Below the pieces are notes generated by a model. The model was not told the origin of the DNA. It did no database searches and worked only from the letters and a program-made list of their open reading frames with translations. From JABAAE01 sp905480545 (GTDB lineage Bacteria; Planctomycetota; Planctomycetia; Pirellulales; Pirellulaceae), in assembly GCA_943788025.1 (NCBI GenBank), contig CALSOR010000015.1, positions 62,001 to 126,000 of the forward strand: a stretch of DNA of 64,000 bases. Reading direction: 5' to 3'. The position numbers and the translations under genes are program-made. Of this stretch, positions 50,449-60,085 are shown one piece after another (position 1 is the stretch's first letter; the number at the start of each line of letters is the position of its first letter).

Positions 50449-50856
50449 TCAAACGTTCATTTCGATGCTTCTGTCTTCACCGGTTCGTGTGCCAGAAACG
50501 ATAAAAACCCGACCTGTTTTCGGAACTTTTGCGTTGCTCCATGCGGACGTCAGCAGGAAATCAATTTTGCCGTCGCCATTCACGTCACCAATTCCGGTCT
50601 CACCAAACCCAAGTGTATCGCCTGATTGCCAACTGGTCCAAGACCGCAGAGGTTTGCCTTTTTCAACACCGCTATATAGATAGACTTTGTCTCCCAACGG
50701 AGCCCCGTCGTTGTTTTGCCAAGCACCGATAACCAAATCGCCGAATCCATCACCGTCTACATTTCCCGCGTCACTTGGTGACGTACCAAGTCCATTGCCG
50801 GCAACCGCTCCTCGAATTGTGAGTAATGGTTTACCTGTTGCACCGCTGTGAACCAC
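50449..50856 (-). pseudogene. FG-GAP (integrin alpha-like) repeat protein fragment
   Basis: A 135-residue frame containing two FG-GAP calcium-binding blades: DAGNVDGDGFGDLVIGAW and GIGDVNGDGKIDFLLTSAW (D-x-D-G-D-G motifs). Complete members have seven blades and a signal peptide. Here an in-frame TGA lies about 30 codons upstream of the presumed GTG start, with no signal sequence between. It therefore looks like the 3' end of a larger exported gene. It lies between pdxA and the ribokinase. Confidence 0.65.
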
Positions 50857-51093
50857 GATTCTGCCTCCAACGGTCGCACCAGAATTGTCGCTAAAATCAT
50901 AAGTAAAAACAATTGTTCATCTGAAGGTCCGTTTGTGCTGCGAGGATTTAATGACCTTATGGTAGCGAAAGAAGTGCGTCTTTATTGTGTGCCTGGCAAT
51001 GCGACCCACGCGTTTGATCCATTGAGCTTGTATTCAACAGTCCACCAAATAGAAATAGTCAATGATCGAATTGAGTGGCCGCGGTTGCTGAAT
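50857..51093. other. Short gap between the FG-GAP fragment and the ribokinase
   Basis: No gene is supported. Residues from the fragment's frame extend about 30 codons into it before a TGA. Confidence 0.3.
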
Positions 51094-52068
51094 TCAAGAA
51101 GTTAACGGTGGGCATTCGTTTCGTTTAGGAAGTGACGCTTGCGCACCTGTCCGGGTGACGCTGATCGCAGCAACTTGATTTGCCCATTGGCACGCATGCA
51201 AAAACGGCAATCCGTGATAAAGCGCCGTTGCAAGCCCTGCGTTGAAACAATCACCTGCCGCTGTCGTGTCGGTTGCCGAAACGGCAGGAGCCGAAATTTG
51301 AATGGATTCTGAAGCGGATCGCATGGTCGATTTGTCAAAAACGAAACATCCATCGCTACCGGTTGTAATTGCGATTTGACTGGCGCCTCGATCAAGCAAG
51401 GCTTGAACCGCTCGAACTTTCACTGCATCTGCGTCCACGTTCTCGCATTCAATATCGATTCCTGTGATCGCTTTGACTTCTGTTTCATTTGGTGTCAAAA
51501 CATCGACGAATGGTAACAAGTTTGCGTCATTCAATCGGAAGTTTGGCGGAGCAGGATTAAACAAGGTGGTCACGCCGAACGATTTTGCTTTTTTCAAAAC
51601 GATTGCGATCGCTTCGACAGGAATCTCCTGGCAAACTACCAGCAGTTTCGCGAACCGAAACAAATCGTCCGGCAGGGCGTCGACGTATGCTTCATCAACA
51701 TAGACGTTTGCACCCGGAGCGGCGGCTATGCAGTTTTCGCCATGCTCGTCCAGCATGATCAGCGCCACGCCGGTGTTGCATTCCTTGACCGTTCGAACGA
51801 AACGGCAATCAATCCCTTCGTTCTTTAGGCTTTCGATGCCACTTCGGCCGATTTCGTCGCCTCCGATACCGGCCACAAAACAAACCGGGTTGATCCCCAG
51901 TCTCGCGATTCCGACCGCCTGATTCGCACCCTTGCCACCAAACCCTTGAAAGAACTGATTACCGACGATCGATTCACCTGGTTTGGGTAGCCGATCTGCA
52001 CGAACAACGAAATCCTTGTTGATGCTGCCAACCACGACAATTCCGTTCGCTTGTGAATCTTCTAGCAC
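51094..52068 (-). CDS. PfkB-family ribokinase-like sugar kinase
   Basis: A 324-residue cytoplasmic kinase. It begins VVVGSINKDFVVRADRLPKPGESIVG, has GGKGANQAVGIARLG (substrate-binding), PNETEVKAITGI, and the anion-hole/catalytic motif SATDTTAAGDCFNAGLATAL (catalytic Asp in GDCF). The order matches ribokinase, which phosphorylates ribose at O5 with ATP. A paralogue acting on another sugar or nucleoside is possible. No ribose transporter or operon partner is seen. Confidence 0.87.
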   Translation of the reverse strand: MLEDSQANGIVVVGSINKDFVVRADRLPKPGESIVGNQFFQGFGGKGANQAVGIARLGINPVCFVAGIGGDEIGRSGIESLKNEGIDCRFVRTVKECNTGVALIMLDEHGENCIAAAPGANVYVDEAYVDALPDDLFRFAKLLVVCQEIPVEAIAIVLKKAKSFGVTTLFNPAPPNFRLNDANLLPFVDVLTPNETEVKAITGIDIECENVDADAVKVRAVQALLDRGASQIAITTGSDGCFVFDKSTMRSASESIQISAPAVSATDTTAAGDCFNAGLATALYHGLPFLHACQWANQVAAISVTRTGAQASLPKRNECPPLTS

Positions 52069-52178
52069 TTGACGATGTTACCCTTCTGCCACGCAGCCAT
52101 CTCGAAATATGTTGACCGCTCGATTAAAACTGTAATTAATCACGATATTTCCCAGAACACAATCCTAACGCACGCGAC

Positions 52179-52979
52179 ATGCATCGAGTAGTTTGGCTGA
52201 CGGATCTACATTTGAATCATTGCGATGATGAAGTCGTAGACCAGCTTTTTTTAAACGTAAATTCTGAAAAGCCCGATTCAATTTGGATTAGCGGAGACTT
52301 TTCGGAATCCTTTCAGCTGCTGCGTTATTTACGTTGGATCGATCATGTGTTTGACTGTCCCGTTTATTTTGTACTGGGAAATCACGATTTTTATTTTGCA
52401 TCGATCCAAATGGTGCGTGATCAGGTTTCCGAACTGTGTTCGCAAAAAAAGGGGCTCGTTTACCTTTCGGAATCGGCGGCGATTCCCATTGGTTCAGACT
52501 CTTGTTTGATCGGGCATGATGGTTGGTCAGACGGACGTTTGGGCGATTATGAACGTTCCGTTGTAATGATGCATGACTACACGACGATTAATGATTTAGC
52601 CGGATTGGGCAAGCTTGACCGATGGACGGTTTTGAAAAGACTGGGTGACGAAGCCGCAGCGTTTCTGAAGATCGCTTTGGAGAAAGCAATCGAACAATAC
52701 GCCCATGTTTATGTAATGACCCACGTACCGCCAACCCGTGGTTCATGTTGGCATAACGGGGCAATTTCCGATGACCAGTGGGCGCCACATTTTACTTGTA
52801 AAGCGGTTGGTGACGTGATCACGCAAACGCTTCGGCATCACGATGAAAAATCGGTGACCGTTTTATGTGGGCACACACATGGCGAAGGAGTCAGCAATCC
52901 GAAAAATAACCTTCAGATCATTACCGGCGGGGCAGTTTATGGGAAACCAATGATTACAAAGGTTTTTGAAGTAGAATAA
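52179..52979 (+). CDS. Calcineurin-like metallophosphoesterase
   Basis: A 266-residue soluble protein with the metal-binding motifs of the calcineurin-like family: TDLHLNH (D-x-H), GDF (D), GNHDFYF (GNHD), MTHVPP (H) and CGHTHGE (GHxH). Family members hydrolyse phosphomonoesters or diesters with two metal ions. No signal peptide, so probably cytoplasmic. The gene is monocistronic and is divergent from the ribokinase by about 110 bases. Substrate unknown. Confidence 0.88.
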   Translation: MHRVVWLTDLHLNHCDDEVVDQLFLNVNSEKPDSIWISGDFSESFQLLRYLRWIDHVFDCPVYFVLGNHDFYFASIQMVRDQVSELCSQKKGLVYLSESAAIPIGSDSCLIGHDGWSDGRLGDYERSVVMMHDYTTINDLAGLGKLDRWTVLKRLGDEAAAFLKIALEKAIEQYAHVYVMTHVPPTRGSCWHNGAISDDQWAPHFTCKAVGDVITQTLRHHDEKSVTVLCGHTHGEGVSNPKNNLQIITGGAVYGKPMITKVFEVE

Positions 52980-53221
52980 CCGCATGGCAATATCGCCGAT
53001 GATTTCATTCAGGAAATTGAGTGCAGATCGAGGTCCAGGGTTCATTGCGAGATCGCTGTTTTCTGAAATGCTTTTCCGTTGAATTCAAGGCCAACAATCG
53101 ACGGGAACTGAATTAGTGCTTATCATTCACTGACGTTCCTTAGTTTTTGAAACCAATATGTAACGATTTTTGCGACGGCCAGTAGAAATTCGCGAACTTC
53201 GTTTTAACTGAGTCATTCGAA

Positions 53222-54055
53222 TTGGCTGTGTCACAGAGAATCAAATTTCGCTGCGCTTCGTGCAACAAACCCCTCAGCATTGGGCGGCGGAAAATTGGTG
53301 CTGCAGTTGCCTGTCCTAAATGTAAAACAAAGACGGTCGTTCCGGAAACTTCTTTTGAATCTTCAGCCAGCGATGCTGAAGAGAGCCTGCTGAATGAGTT
53401 TCAGGTCTACGATGACGATTTTGACGAACCGAGTTTGGTTTACGCGGACGATGAAATTTCGCGCAAAGCTGAGTTGCAGTTAAATGATCGGCTTTCGGTC
53501 CCGCGAAAAGCGGTTTATTTCCAGGGCGTTTTGCTGGGAATCGTCGCCATTTTCTTTTTCCTTTTGGGCTTGTTGATCGGAAGTACAACGGCGCCTAAAA
53601 ATCAGGGTGCCCAGTCGGGAGCGAATGTTTCGGGGACCGTTTTGGTTCCGGGAGAAAATGGGTTGATGGGTGATGAAGGGGCGGTTGTCATTTTGTTACC
53701 GACGGGCGAAGCACCAAACCAGCGTTTCGATTCCGTGGAACTTCAACCGGGACGCACTTTGACCGGCAGTAATCCTGAGGTTCCCTTGATACGGGGTTTT
53801 GGTGGAAACATATGCACGGCGAATCGCGCTGGAAACTTTCAAATGATTGTCGATTCCAAGCAAGAATACGTCTTGATCGTAATTTCGAAAAACGGCAAGC
53901 GTTTGCGGGATTTAGACGATAGGTTTTATTCCGAGGTTGGGTTTTATTTTACGAATCCGGAAGAATTGGTTTTGGATCGAATCTGCTATTACAAAAAGAT
54001 TCGGCCAGCGCGAGCCAACGTTCGTGTGGGTGAAATCAATTTGTCGGAAAAGTAG
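53222..54055 (+). CDS. Zinc-ribbon membrane protein of unknown function
   Basis: A 277-residue protein. Residues 8-38 contain FRCASCNKPLSIGRRKIG and VACPKCKTKTVV, a C-x2-C...C-x2-C zinc ribbon. A Glu/Asp-rich stretch follows, then one membrane helix (GVLLGIVAIFFFLLGLLIGS) around residue 105, and an outer domain with beta strands resembling a carboxypeptidase-regulatory-like fold (SGTVLVPGENGL...). The zinc ribbon would be cytoplasmic. This architecture is seen in planctomycetes, where its role is not known. No operon partner. Confidence 0.7.
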   Translation: MAVSQRIKFRCASCNKPLSIGRRKIGAAVACPKCKTKTVVPETSFESSASDAEESLLNEFQVYDDDFDEPSLVYADDEISRKAELQLNDRLSVPRKAVYFQGVLLGIVAIFFFLLGLLIGSTTAPKNQGAQSGANVSGTVLVPGENGLMGDEGAVVILLPTGEAPNQRFDSVELQPGRTLTGSNPEVPLIRGFGGNICTANRAGNFQMIVDSKQEYVLIVISKNGKRLRDLDDRFYSEVGFYFTNPEELVLDRICYYKKIRPARANVRVGEINLSEK

Positions 54056-54260
54056 TCGCCGCCTTGTTTTTCCTGTGAGTGTCCGCTTCATTCTTTTTTA
54101 CTCCCGTCCATTTTTTCACGGAAATTATTGACGTGTGATCCAGACGGGACACGTGACTGCTTCGGGAAGACAATGATTTATTAACCTGTTACGATGATGT
54201 ACCGGATGGCGTTAGGGCAACCTGCCGCCCCCTTATCTCATTGATTCAGGACGATGAACC

Positions 54261-55214
54261 ATGGCAGATGACGTTGCCAAGAACGTTTCGCAGATCATTG
54301 CAAAATTGCAGGATAATATGGCGACGGTGGTGAAGGGGAAGCCGCACGCGATTCGCGGTTGTTTAGTTGCATTGATTTCCGGCGAACATATCTTGCTCGA
54401 GGATGTTCCGGGCGTTGGGAAAACCTTGATTGGCAAGTCCTTGGCGAAAAGTATTGATGCAGGATTTTGTCGGCTTCAATTTACACCCGATCTGTTGCCC
54501 AGTGATATTGTGGGCTCAAGCGTGTTTAGGCCGAACACCGGTGACTTCGAATTTTTGAAAGGCCCGATTTTCAGTAGTGTTGTTCTGGCGGACGAAATCA
54601 ATCGGGCCCCCCCGAGAACGCAAAGTGCGTTGCTTGAAGCAATGAGTGATGAGCAGGTTAGTGTCGATGGAGCGACCTACGATTTACCGAATCCATTTAT
54701 TGTGATCGCAACGCAAAACCCCTTTGAATTTTCGGGAACGTATGAGCTTCCTGAGAGTCAGATGGATCGATTTTTAATGCGGATTTCAATGGGGTATCCA
54801 GATCGTCACCAAGAACTTGAGGTTTTATTCTCACATCGTGACGGCGAACCAGTTGACCATTTGAAATCGGTGATTCGGCCGGATGAAATTTCGATTTTAA
54901 AGAATGCAGCGAGGAAGATTCCAGTACACGATTTAATTGCAAATTACTTGCTTGACGTTGTTGACCGGACTCGAAATGCGAATGAACTGTCGGTCGGGGT
55001 CAGTACTCGTGGTGCTTTGCTATGGTATCGCGCTGCGCAGTCACTCGCCCTGATCGAAGGCAGTCAATTCGTGACGCCTGACCACGTAAAGTCCCTGTCC
55101 GTTTCGGTGCTTTCACATCGAGTAACTGTCGCTGGATTTACGGGTGAAAATCAACGAAGCGAAGTTGAAACGATCATCGAGCGTTTGGTTGCAGATGTCG
55201 CTGTGCCTGCCTAG
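54261..55214 (+). CDS. MoxR-family AAA+ ATPase, second copy
   Basis: A 317-residue AAA+ ATPase of the MoxR family. Walker A, VPGVGKT, is near residue 50, Walker B is VVLADEINRAPPRTQSALLEAM, sensor 1 is IATQNPFEFSGTYELPESQMDRF, and the lid domain is normal. It is the first gene of a MoxR-DUF58-transglutaminase operon; in this widespread arrangement it presumably acts on the DUF58 partner. It differs from the MoxR at 35105 in length and in details of Walker A. An ATG at 54261 fits the family start. Confidence 0.92.
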   Translation: MADDVAKNVSQIIAKLQDNMATVVKGKPHAIRGCLVALISGEHILLEDVPGVGKTLIGKSLAKSIDAGFCRLQFTPDLLPSDIVGSSVFRPNTGDFEFLKGPIFSSVVLADEINRAPPRTQSALLEAMSDEQVSVDGATYDLPNPFIVIATQNPFEFSGTYELPESQMDRFLMRISMGYPDRHQELEVLFSHRDGEPVDHLKSVIRPDEISILKNAARKIPVHDLIANYLLDVVDRTRNANELSVGVSTRGALLWYRAAQSLALIEGSQFVTPDHVKSLSVSVLSHRVTVAGFTGENQRSEVETIIERLVADVAVPA

Positions 55215-55276
55215 AGTACAGATTTAAGTCATCTTTAGAAACTTGTATTCTTTCATAATCGCGATTGGCATTATCG

Positions 55277-56602
55277 ATGAAAAAAATCCCAATTGGTCGT
55301 CGAAGGATAGTCGTGTGTCTGGAGGGCTGGTATTACATTTTTGTTTTGTCGTTCATCGCTGGTGCTGCGATTTTGCGACGGGCAAACTTGTTGCTGATTC
55401 TTGCTGCTCTTTTGACCGCACCGCTGATTTTTAATTGGCGTTTCGTCTATTCGACTTTGAAGCAATTGTTCTTTAGCCGGCATGTGCCACCGTTCGTTGA
55501 AGCGGGGGAATTGTTCGATGTTGAGGTTGTTGTTGAAAATCGTCGAACCCAATTGGACGGTTGGAGCATTCAAATTGAAGAGCAAATCAAGCCGAATAAT
55601 GACGAAAACGTTGAACGTGTGTTGATGACGATCGACAAAGTTCAGAGCAATAACTCGGCAAAGGCGACTTATCAATGTTTGATGATGCAACGCGGCGTTT
55701 ATGAGTTTGGGAAGTTGACAGCCTCAACATCGTTCCCCAGCGGGTTGGTCAAAGCCTATTCGGTTGTTGACTTGCCGCAGAAAGTTTACGTTTCACCGCG
55801 ATTGGGGACGCTCAAGATGCAATGGAAGAATTGGTTGGTTGCCGATGAAGTCGATGAACCGAGGTCGATTGGTGGAAAAGGGAACGAGGACGGAGCGTTT
55901 CATGCAATCCGTGAGTATCGTACGGGTGACAGTCGACGTTCGATTCATTGGCGAAGCACGGCAAAGCTGGGGAAGCCAGCGGTCAAACAGTTTGAACGTC
56001 AAGCCGATCAGGAGATCAATTTGGTTTTAGATTTGACCTCAAATGCAACTGCGTCAAACGATATGAATTCAAAGCGTACCGCTGGCGGTGCCAGCGATCG
56101 TGCAGCAACTCAAGAATCGATCCCGACCGAATTCTGCCTCAGTTTTTTCGCAACGATCGTTGATCAGATTTGCAAAGCGGAATGCTGTGAGATGAATGTG
56201 CTTTTGTTAGGCAGTTTTTTCAAGCCGTTTCGCGGGCCGGCGTCACGTCAAATTCAAACGGATATCAGCCGTGCGTTAGCGGAAATCGACGTAACCGTTC
56301 TGGATTCAGTAATGTTAGAGCTGAATCGGTTCGTGAATTCCGGTTCATTGGTGGCACCGCTCTTTGTTGTTAGCACTCGAGCGGCAATTGCTGAGAATTT
56401 ACTCGCACCCGTGCGGGTTTCGGGAGTCGTGATTCAACGATTTTGCATTTCCGGAAAGAACGGGCAAAGCCAAATCGTTTATTGGCTTAATGTTGTAGAT
56501 CAAAATGTCAAAGGGTTGTTCCGATTGGGAAATAACAGAGATCCAGGATTGCCGCACAACCGCTCTGAGTCGATCACTTCATTTGCAAGGTCGGAGGCGT
56601 GA
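55277..56602 (+). CDS. DUF58 domain membrane protein
   Basis: A 441-residue protein from the ATG at 55277 (a TTG at 55265 is also open). Two N-terminal helices (YYIFVLSFIAGAAIL, LLLILAALLTAPLIF) are followed by a periplasmic beta-rich part and the DUF58 signature FHAIREYRTGDSRRSIHWRSTAKLGKPAVKQFERQ. It is the usual second gene of a MoxR operon. Its stop overlaps the next gene's start by four bases, so translational coupling is likely. Role in the MoxR system is unknown. Confidence 0.88.
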   Translation: MKKIPIGRRRIVVCLEGWYYIFVLSFIAGAAILRRANLLLILAALLTAPLIFNWRFVYSTLKQLFFSRHVPPFVEAGELFDVEVVVENRRTQLDGWSIQIEEQIKPNNDENVERVLMTIDKVQSNNSAKATYQCLMMQRGVYEFGKLTASTSFPSGLVKAYSVVDLPQKVYVSPRLGTLKMQWKNWLVADEVDEPRSIGGKGNEDGAFHAIREYRTGDSRRSIHWRSTAKLGKPAVKQFERQADQEINLVLDLTSNATASNDMNSKRTAGGASDRAATQESIPTEFCLSFFATIVDQICKAECCEMNVLLLGSFFKPFRGPASRQIQTDISRALAEIDVTVLDSVMLELNRFVNSGSLVAPLFVVSTRAAIAENLLAPVRVSGVVIQRFCISGKNGQSQIVYWLNVVDQNVKGLFRLGNNRDPGLPHNRSESITSFARSEA

Positions 56603-59076
56603 CCATGATTGCAGGTGAAAGGGCGTTGCAGGTGATTCTGGCGATGCTCATTCTCGTGGGCGCGTTGTTGTTGAGCATTGCGCAACGTACGCCAACGATG
56701 ATTGGTTTATCTACCGTTGTCGTTCTGGGAACGGTCATTTTGGTGGACGTTAAAAAGATGGTTGCATTTCATCCCATCTTGGTGAATGTTCTCGCGTTTG
56801 CAGTTTCAATTCTAACGATCAGTCAGTTTTCCGGTGGCGATGCGAACTCGAAACTGAATGCCGTCGCAAATCTGCTGACTTATTTGCAGCTTGTTCTGCT
56901 TTTGCAAAAAAAGAACGCTCGGCTTTACTGGCAAGTGATGATGCTCAGCTTGTTGCAGGTCGTTGTTGCAGCTGTGTTGCATCTGGATTTCAGCGCAGGT
57001 ATCGCGTTTGTGATCTACATGGCACTGACTGTAATTGCGATGGTGCATTTGAATCGATACCGCCATGAACGAGCTCTTTTCGAGGCGGCAGAGCGGTCCG
57101 AAAAGCGAATTGGACAAATTCGCAATGGCGAAAAACATCAGCAAATTTCATTGGTCTTTCGAGAGACAAGAACGAACCGGCGGAAATCATATGTTTGGCA
57201 TTCGCTACTACTAGCAATCGTCGGATTGTTATTCGCATTGATCGTGTTCTTTTCCATACCGCGATTTGATTCGCCCTGGTATGGAACGAAAAACAACCCA
57301 ACGCAAATTACCGGTTTCTCGCCCGTTGTCAGGTTTGGGGACGAGGGTTTTTTAAAAGAATCGAACAGTCCTGTCATGCGAGTTTCGTTTATTAACGACG
57401 AAAGCGAGTCGATACGCCTGGCGATCGAGCCCTATTTTCGTGGATTGACTCTTGAGAATTATTTAAAAGTTGACGGCGAATGGACTTGGACGAGTGATGA
57501 TCTGAGAATTCGAGGTTACACCGACGGCGGTGACCGACTGGATTTAGTCAATGATCGTTTGTCACCGGATGTGAATTGGATGCGGCAACGGGTTCGACTT
57601 GAGCAGGTCGCACAATTTCGACCCATACAGGAAAACGAAAGTCACATTCTGTTTTCAGTCTATCCTTTATTTCAAAGTTCAAATTCACCCGATGATTTGA
57701 TTTTTGACCGTCGTTCGCTTTTGTTCTTCCGAGATTCCGTTGTCACGAACCAGTCGTCAAACGGTCCATACAAGTTTGAAACGCTTACCCCGATGTATCG
57801 AAATCTTGGGCAGTTACCAGCGACGCCGTATCAACGAAGCGAATCTGAAAGATACAACCCTGCGGAGTTCACCCGCAACCTGTTCGGAGAGTATTTTCCG
57901 CAATTCGATTCAGAGTGGAAGTCAATCCGCGAGCTTTCAACGGAAGTCGTCGCTTCCGTGTTGGATAAAACAGATCGGCGACTTGTGTGCGAGGCGTTGG
58001 TGGGTTGCCTGAAAAAAGAGGATTTCAAATACTCGCGCGCCTTGAATGCGATTGAGAGAAACGCAAGCCGCGACCCAATTCTTGATTTTTTGTTTCATCA
58101 TAAAACGGGGCATTGTGAATATTTTGCGACAGCGTTGGCGTTGTTGCTGCGGAGTCAGGGGATTGAATGTCGGTTGGTTTCTGGATTTCGGGGCGGTGAC
58201 TACAACGAGATTGGCGGGTTTTACGAGGTCAAGGAAAAGCACGCTCACACGTGGGTAGAAGCTCGTATGCGTCCCATCGATTGTAAAGATTCCGATATGA
58301 TCTCAACTGGTCAAGCAAACGCAGATGGCGCTTGGCTTCGACTGGACGCCACGCCATCATCGGACTTTGGGAATGCGGAATATTCCGGGCGAAATTTATT
58401 GGATCAAGCCGGTGATGCAATCGGTTTTCTGGAAAAGCTTTGGGATGACTACGTTTTGGGGCTGGATGGCGAGTCTCGAAAGGCTAACGGATTTGACCCC
58501 ACTGACGAAAGCAAAAGCTGGTTCAACGGAGTAGGGCTCCGAGAAAAAATCGAAAAATGGATCGCTTCAATGCGAAAGATGCATTGGTCGGTTTACGCCT
58601 CAGGAATCTGCATTGTTGTGTTGCTATTACTGCTGACAGGTTACGTCCGGGTCCGACGGAAATTGCGTGAAAGTCACTCACGCATTTCATCGTTAGAGTT
58701 GCTGACGCGAATTGCCCTCGAATCCTTGAATGTGTTAAAGACGTTTGTGTCACCGAAGTCGTTGATGTTTATTGCTCGAAGGCAAGCAAAAACGAAAATT
58801 GATTTCTATGATCGGTTTGAGAAACTGATGAAAAAACATCATTTCGATAGAGTGAAAAATCAAACTCAGCGAGAATTTGGAGAGATGATCGTAGGTTCTT
58901 TGTCGCAAGATATTTCTGCCGAGGCACTTGAAGAAATAGAAAACTTGATAGGATTCATTATCGTGTCTTTTTACAAAGTCCGATTTTATACTGCGACGAT
59001 GGATGAAGACTTAATTACCCAATTAGATGGAAAGATGTCAAAACTTGACGGACTCCTAAAGCAGGCTGGGCGTTAG
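56599..59076 (+). CDS. TgpA-like transglutaminase-domain membrane protein
   Basis: An 825-residue protein. Five to six N-terminal helices precede a periplasmic transglutaminase-like domain with the triad motifs GHCEYFA (Cys 506), HAHTWVEA (His 550) and WLRLDATPS (Asp 583). Another helix (SGICIVVLLLLLTGYV) and a cytoplasmic helical tail resembling DUF4129 end the chain. This is the normal architecture of the MoxR/DUF58/TGc operons, in which the domain may cleave or cross-link cell-envelope peptides. GTG start overlaps the DUF58 stop. The triad appears intact. Confidence 0.9.
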   Translation: MTMIAGERALQVILAMLILVGALLLSIAQRTPTMIGLSTVVVLGTVILVDVKKMVAFHPILVNVLAFAVSILTISQFSGGDANSKLNAVANLLTYLQLVLLLQKKNARLYWQVMMLSLLQVVVAAVLHLDFSAGIAFVIYMALTVIAMVHLNRYRHERALFEAAERSEKRIGQIRNGEKHQQISLVFRETRTNRRKSYVWHSLLLAIVGLLFALIVFFSIPRFDSPWYGTKNNPTQITGFSPVVRFGDEGFLKESNSPVMRVSFINDESESIRLAIEPYFRGLTLENYLKVDGEWTWTSDDLRIRGYTDGGDRLDLVNDRLSPDVNWMRQRVRLEQVAQFRPIQENESHILFSVYPLFQSSNSPDDLIFDRRSLLFFRDSVVTNQSSNGPYKFETLTPMYRNLGQLPATPYQRSESERYNPAEFTRNLFGEYFPQFDSEWKSIRELSTEVVASVLDKTDRRLVCEALVGCLKKEDFKYSRALNAIERNASRDPILDFLFHHKTGHCEYFATALALLLRSQGIECRLVSGFRGGDYNEIGGFYEVKEKHAHTWVEARMRPIDCKDSDMISTGQANADGAWLRLDATPSSDFGNAEYSGRNLLDQAGDAIGFLEKLWDDYVLGLDGESRKANGFDPTDESKSWFNGVGLREKIEKWIASMRKMHWSVYASGICIVVLLLLLTGYVRVRRKLRESHSRISSLELLTRIALESLNVLKTFVSPKSLMFIARRQAKTKIDFYDRFEKLMKKHHFDRVKNQTQREFGEMIVGSLSQDISAEALEEIENLIGFIIVSFYKVRFYTATMDEDLITQLDGKMSKLDGLLKQAGR

Positions 59077-59090
59077 GGAAGGATTGGCGA

Positions 59091-60011
59091 ATGCAAAACA
59101 AGAACAAAACCTTGAGATGGTCCGCTTTGTGGTTCGGGTTTGCGGTGTTTCTTTTTTTTTCAAATGCAGCAAATTCGCAGGATACTGAGAAAGAACAGAG
59201 GACGTTTCAATCCTGCCCAAACGATTTGATAACTCCATCGATGATCGAGGGTGTCCCAGCTGCGGGCAAACGGGTAAAGCAGCAGTTGGCTTCCTACGGC
59301 GAAACGAACGTCTTTCATTCGCTTTACTTGCCGAGCAATTTTGACGACAAAAAAAAGTATCCGGTCATTTTCGAATACGCAGGAAATGGTCCGTTTGAAA
59401 ACCGAATGGGTGACAAATGTTCCGGCAGGGTTGAAGATTGCAATTTGGGTTTTGGGATCAGTGGCGGAAAAGACTTTATTTGGGTGTGCATACCCTTTAT
59501 CAGCAAGAATCGAAAATCGAATCAACGGCAATGGTGGGGCGATGTTAATGCCTCGGTTGATTATGGAAAACAGGTTGTCAAATTGATCTGTGAAAAACAC
59601 GGTGGTGACCCTAAGCGAGTCTTGTTATGTGGATTTTCCAGAGGATCGATTGCATGTAATTACATTGGTTTGCATGATGAAGAAATCGCTCAGCTTTGGT
59701 GCGGAATGATTTGCCACAGCCACTACGATGGTGTGAGACGCTGGAATTATCCAGCGAGTGATGTTGATTCCGCATTGAAAAGGTTGAAACGGTTGAATTC
59801 AATTCCGCAATTTATTTGCCAGGAGGGCTCGGTCGGTCAAGCCAGGGCTTTTCTGGAAAACTCAGGAATAAAAGGCGATTTTACGTTTCTAAACCTGCCG
59901 TTTCCAAACCATACCGATCAGTGGGTATTGAAGGATTTGCCGGAGCGTAAGGTTTTAAGAGATTGGGTGGCAAAGGCGATTGCGAATGAGTCTCCGATGA
60001 TACGAAGATGA
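59091..60011 (+). CDS. Secreted alpha/beta-hydrolase, esterase-like
   Basis: A 306-residue protein with a signal peptide (ALWFGFAVFLFFSNAANSQD). Cysteine-rich mature part, with YPVIFEYAGNGP (oxyanion strand), LLCGFSRGSIACNYIG (nucleophile Ser in G-F-S-R-G) and NHTDQW (likely His). The layout resembles poly(3-hydroxybutyrate)-depolymerase or feruloyl-esterase type enzymes. It lies 14 bases after the transglutaminase gene, so it is probably the last gene of that operon. The substrate is unknown. Confidence 0.8.
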   Translation: MQNKNKTLRWSALWFGFAVFLFFSNAANSQDTEKEQRTFQSCPNDLITPSMIEGVPAAGKRVKQQLASYGETNVFHSLYLPSNFDDKKKYPVIFEYAGNGPFENRMGDKCSGRVEDCNLGFGISGGKDFIWVCIPFISKNRKSNQRQWWGDVNASVDYGKQVVKLICEKHGGDPKRVLLCGFSRGSIACNYIGLHDEEIAQLWCGMICHSHYDGVRRWNYPASDVDSALKRLKRLNSIPQFICQEGSVGQARAFLENSGIKGDFTFLNLPFPNHTDQWVLKDLPERKVLRDWVAKAIANESPMIRR

Positions 60012-60085
60012 TGAGACGGCAGGATTCGTCTTGATGTTGCTTGGTTCAATTCGCTTTTTGAAAAACTTTCAATTCTAATGGGTTG

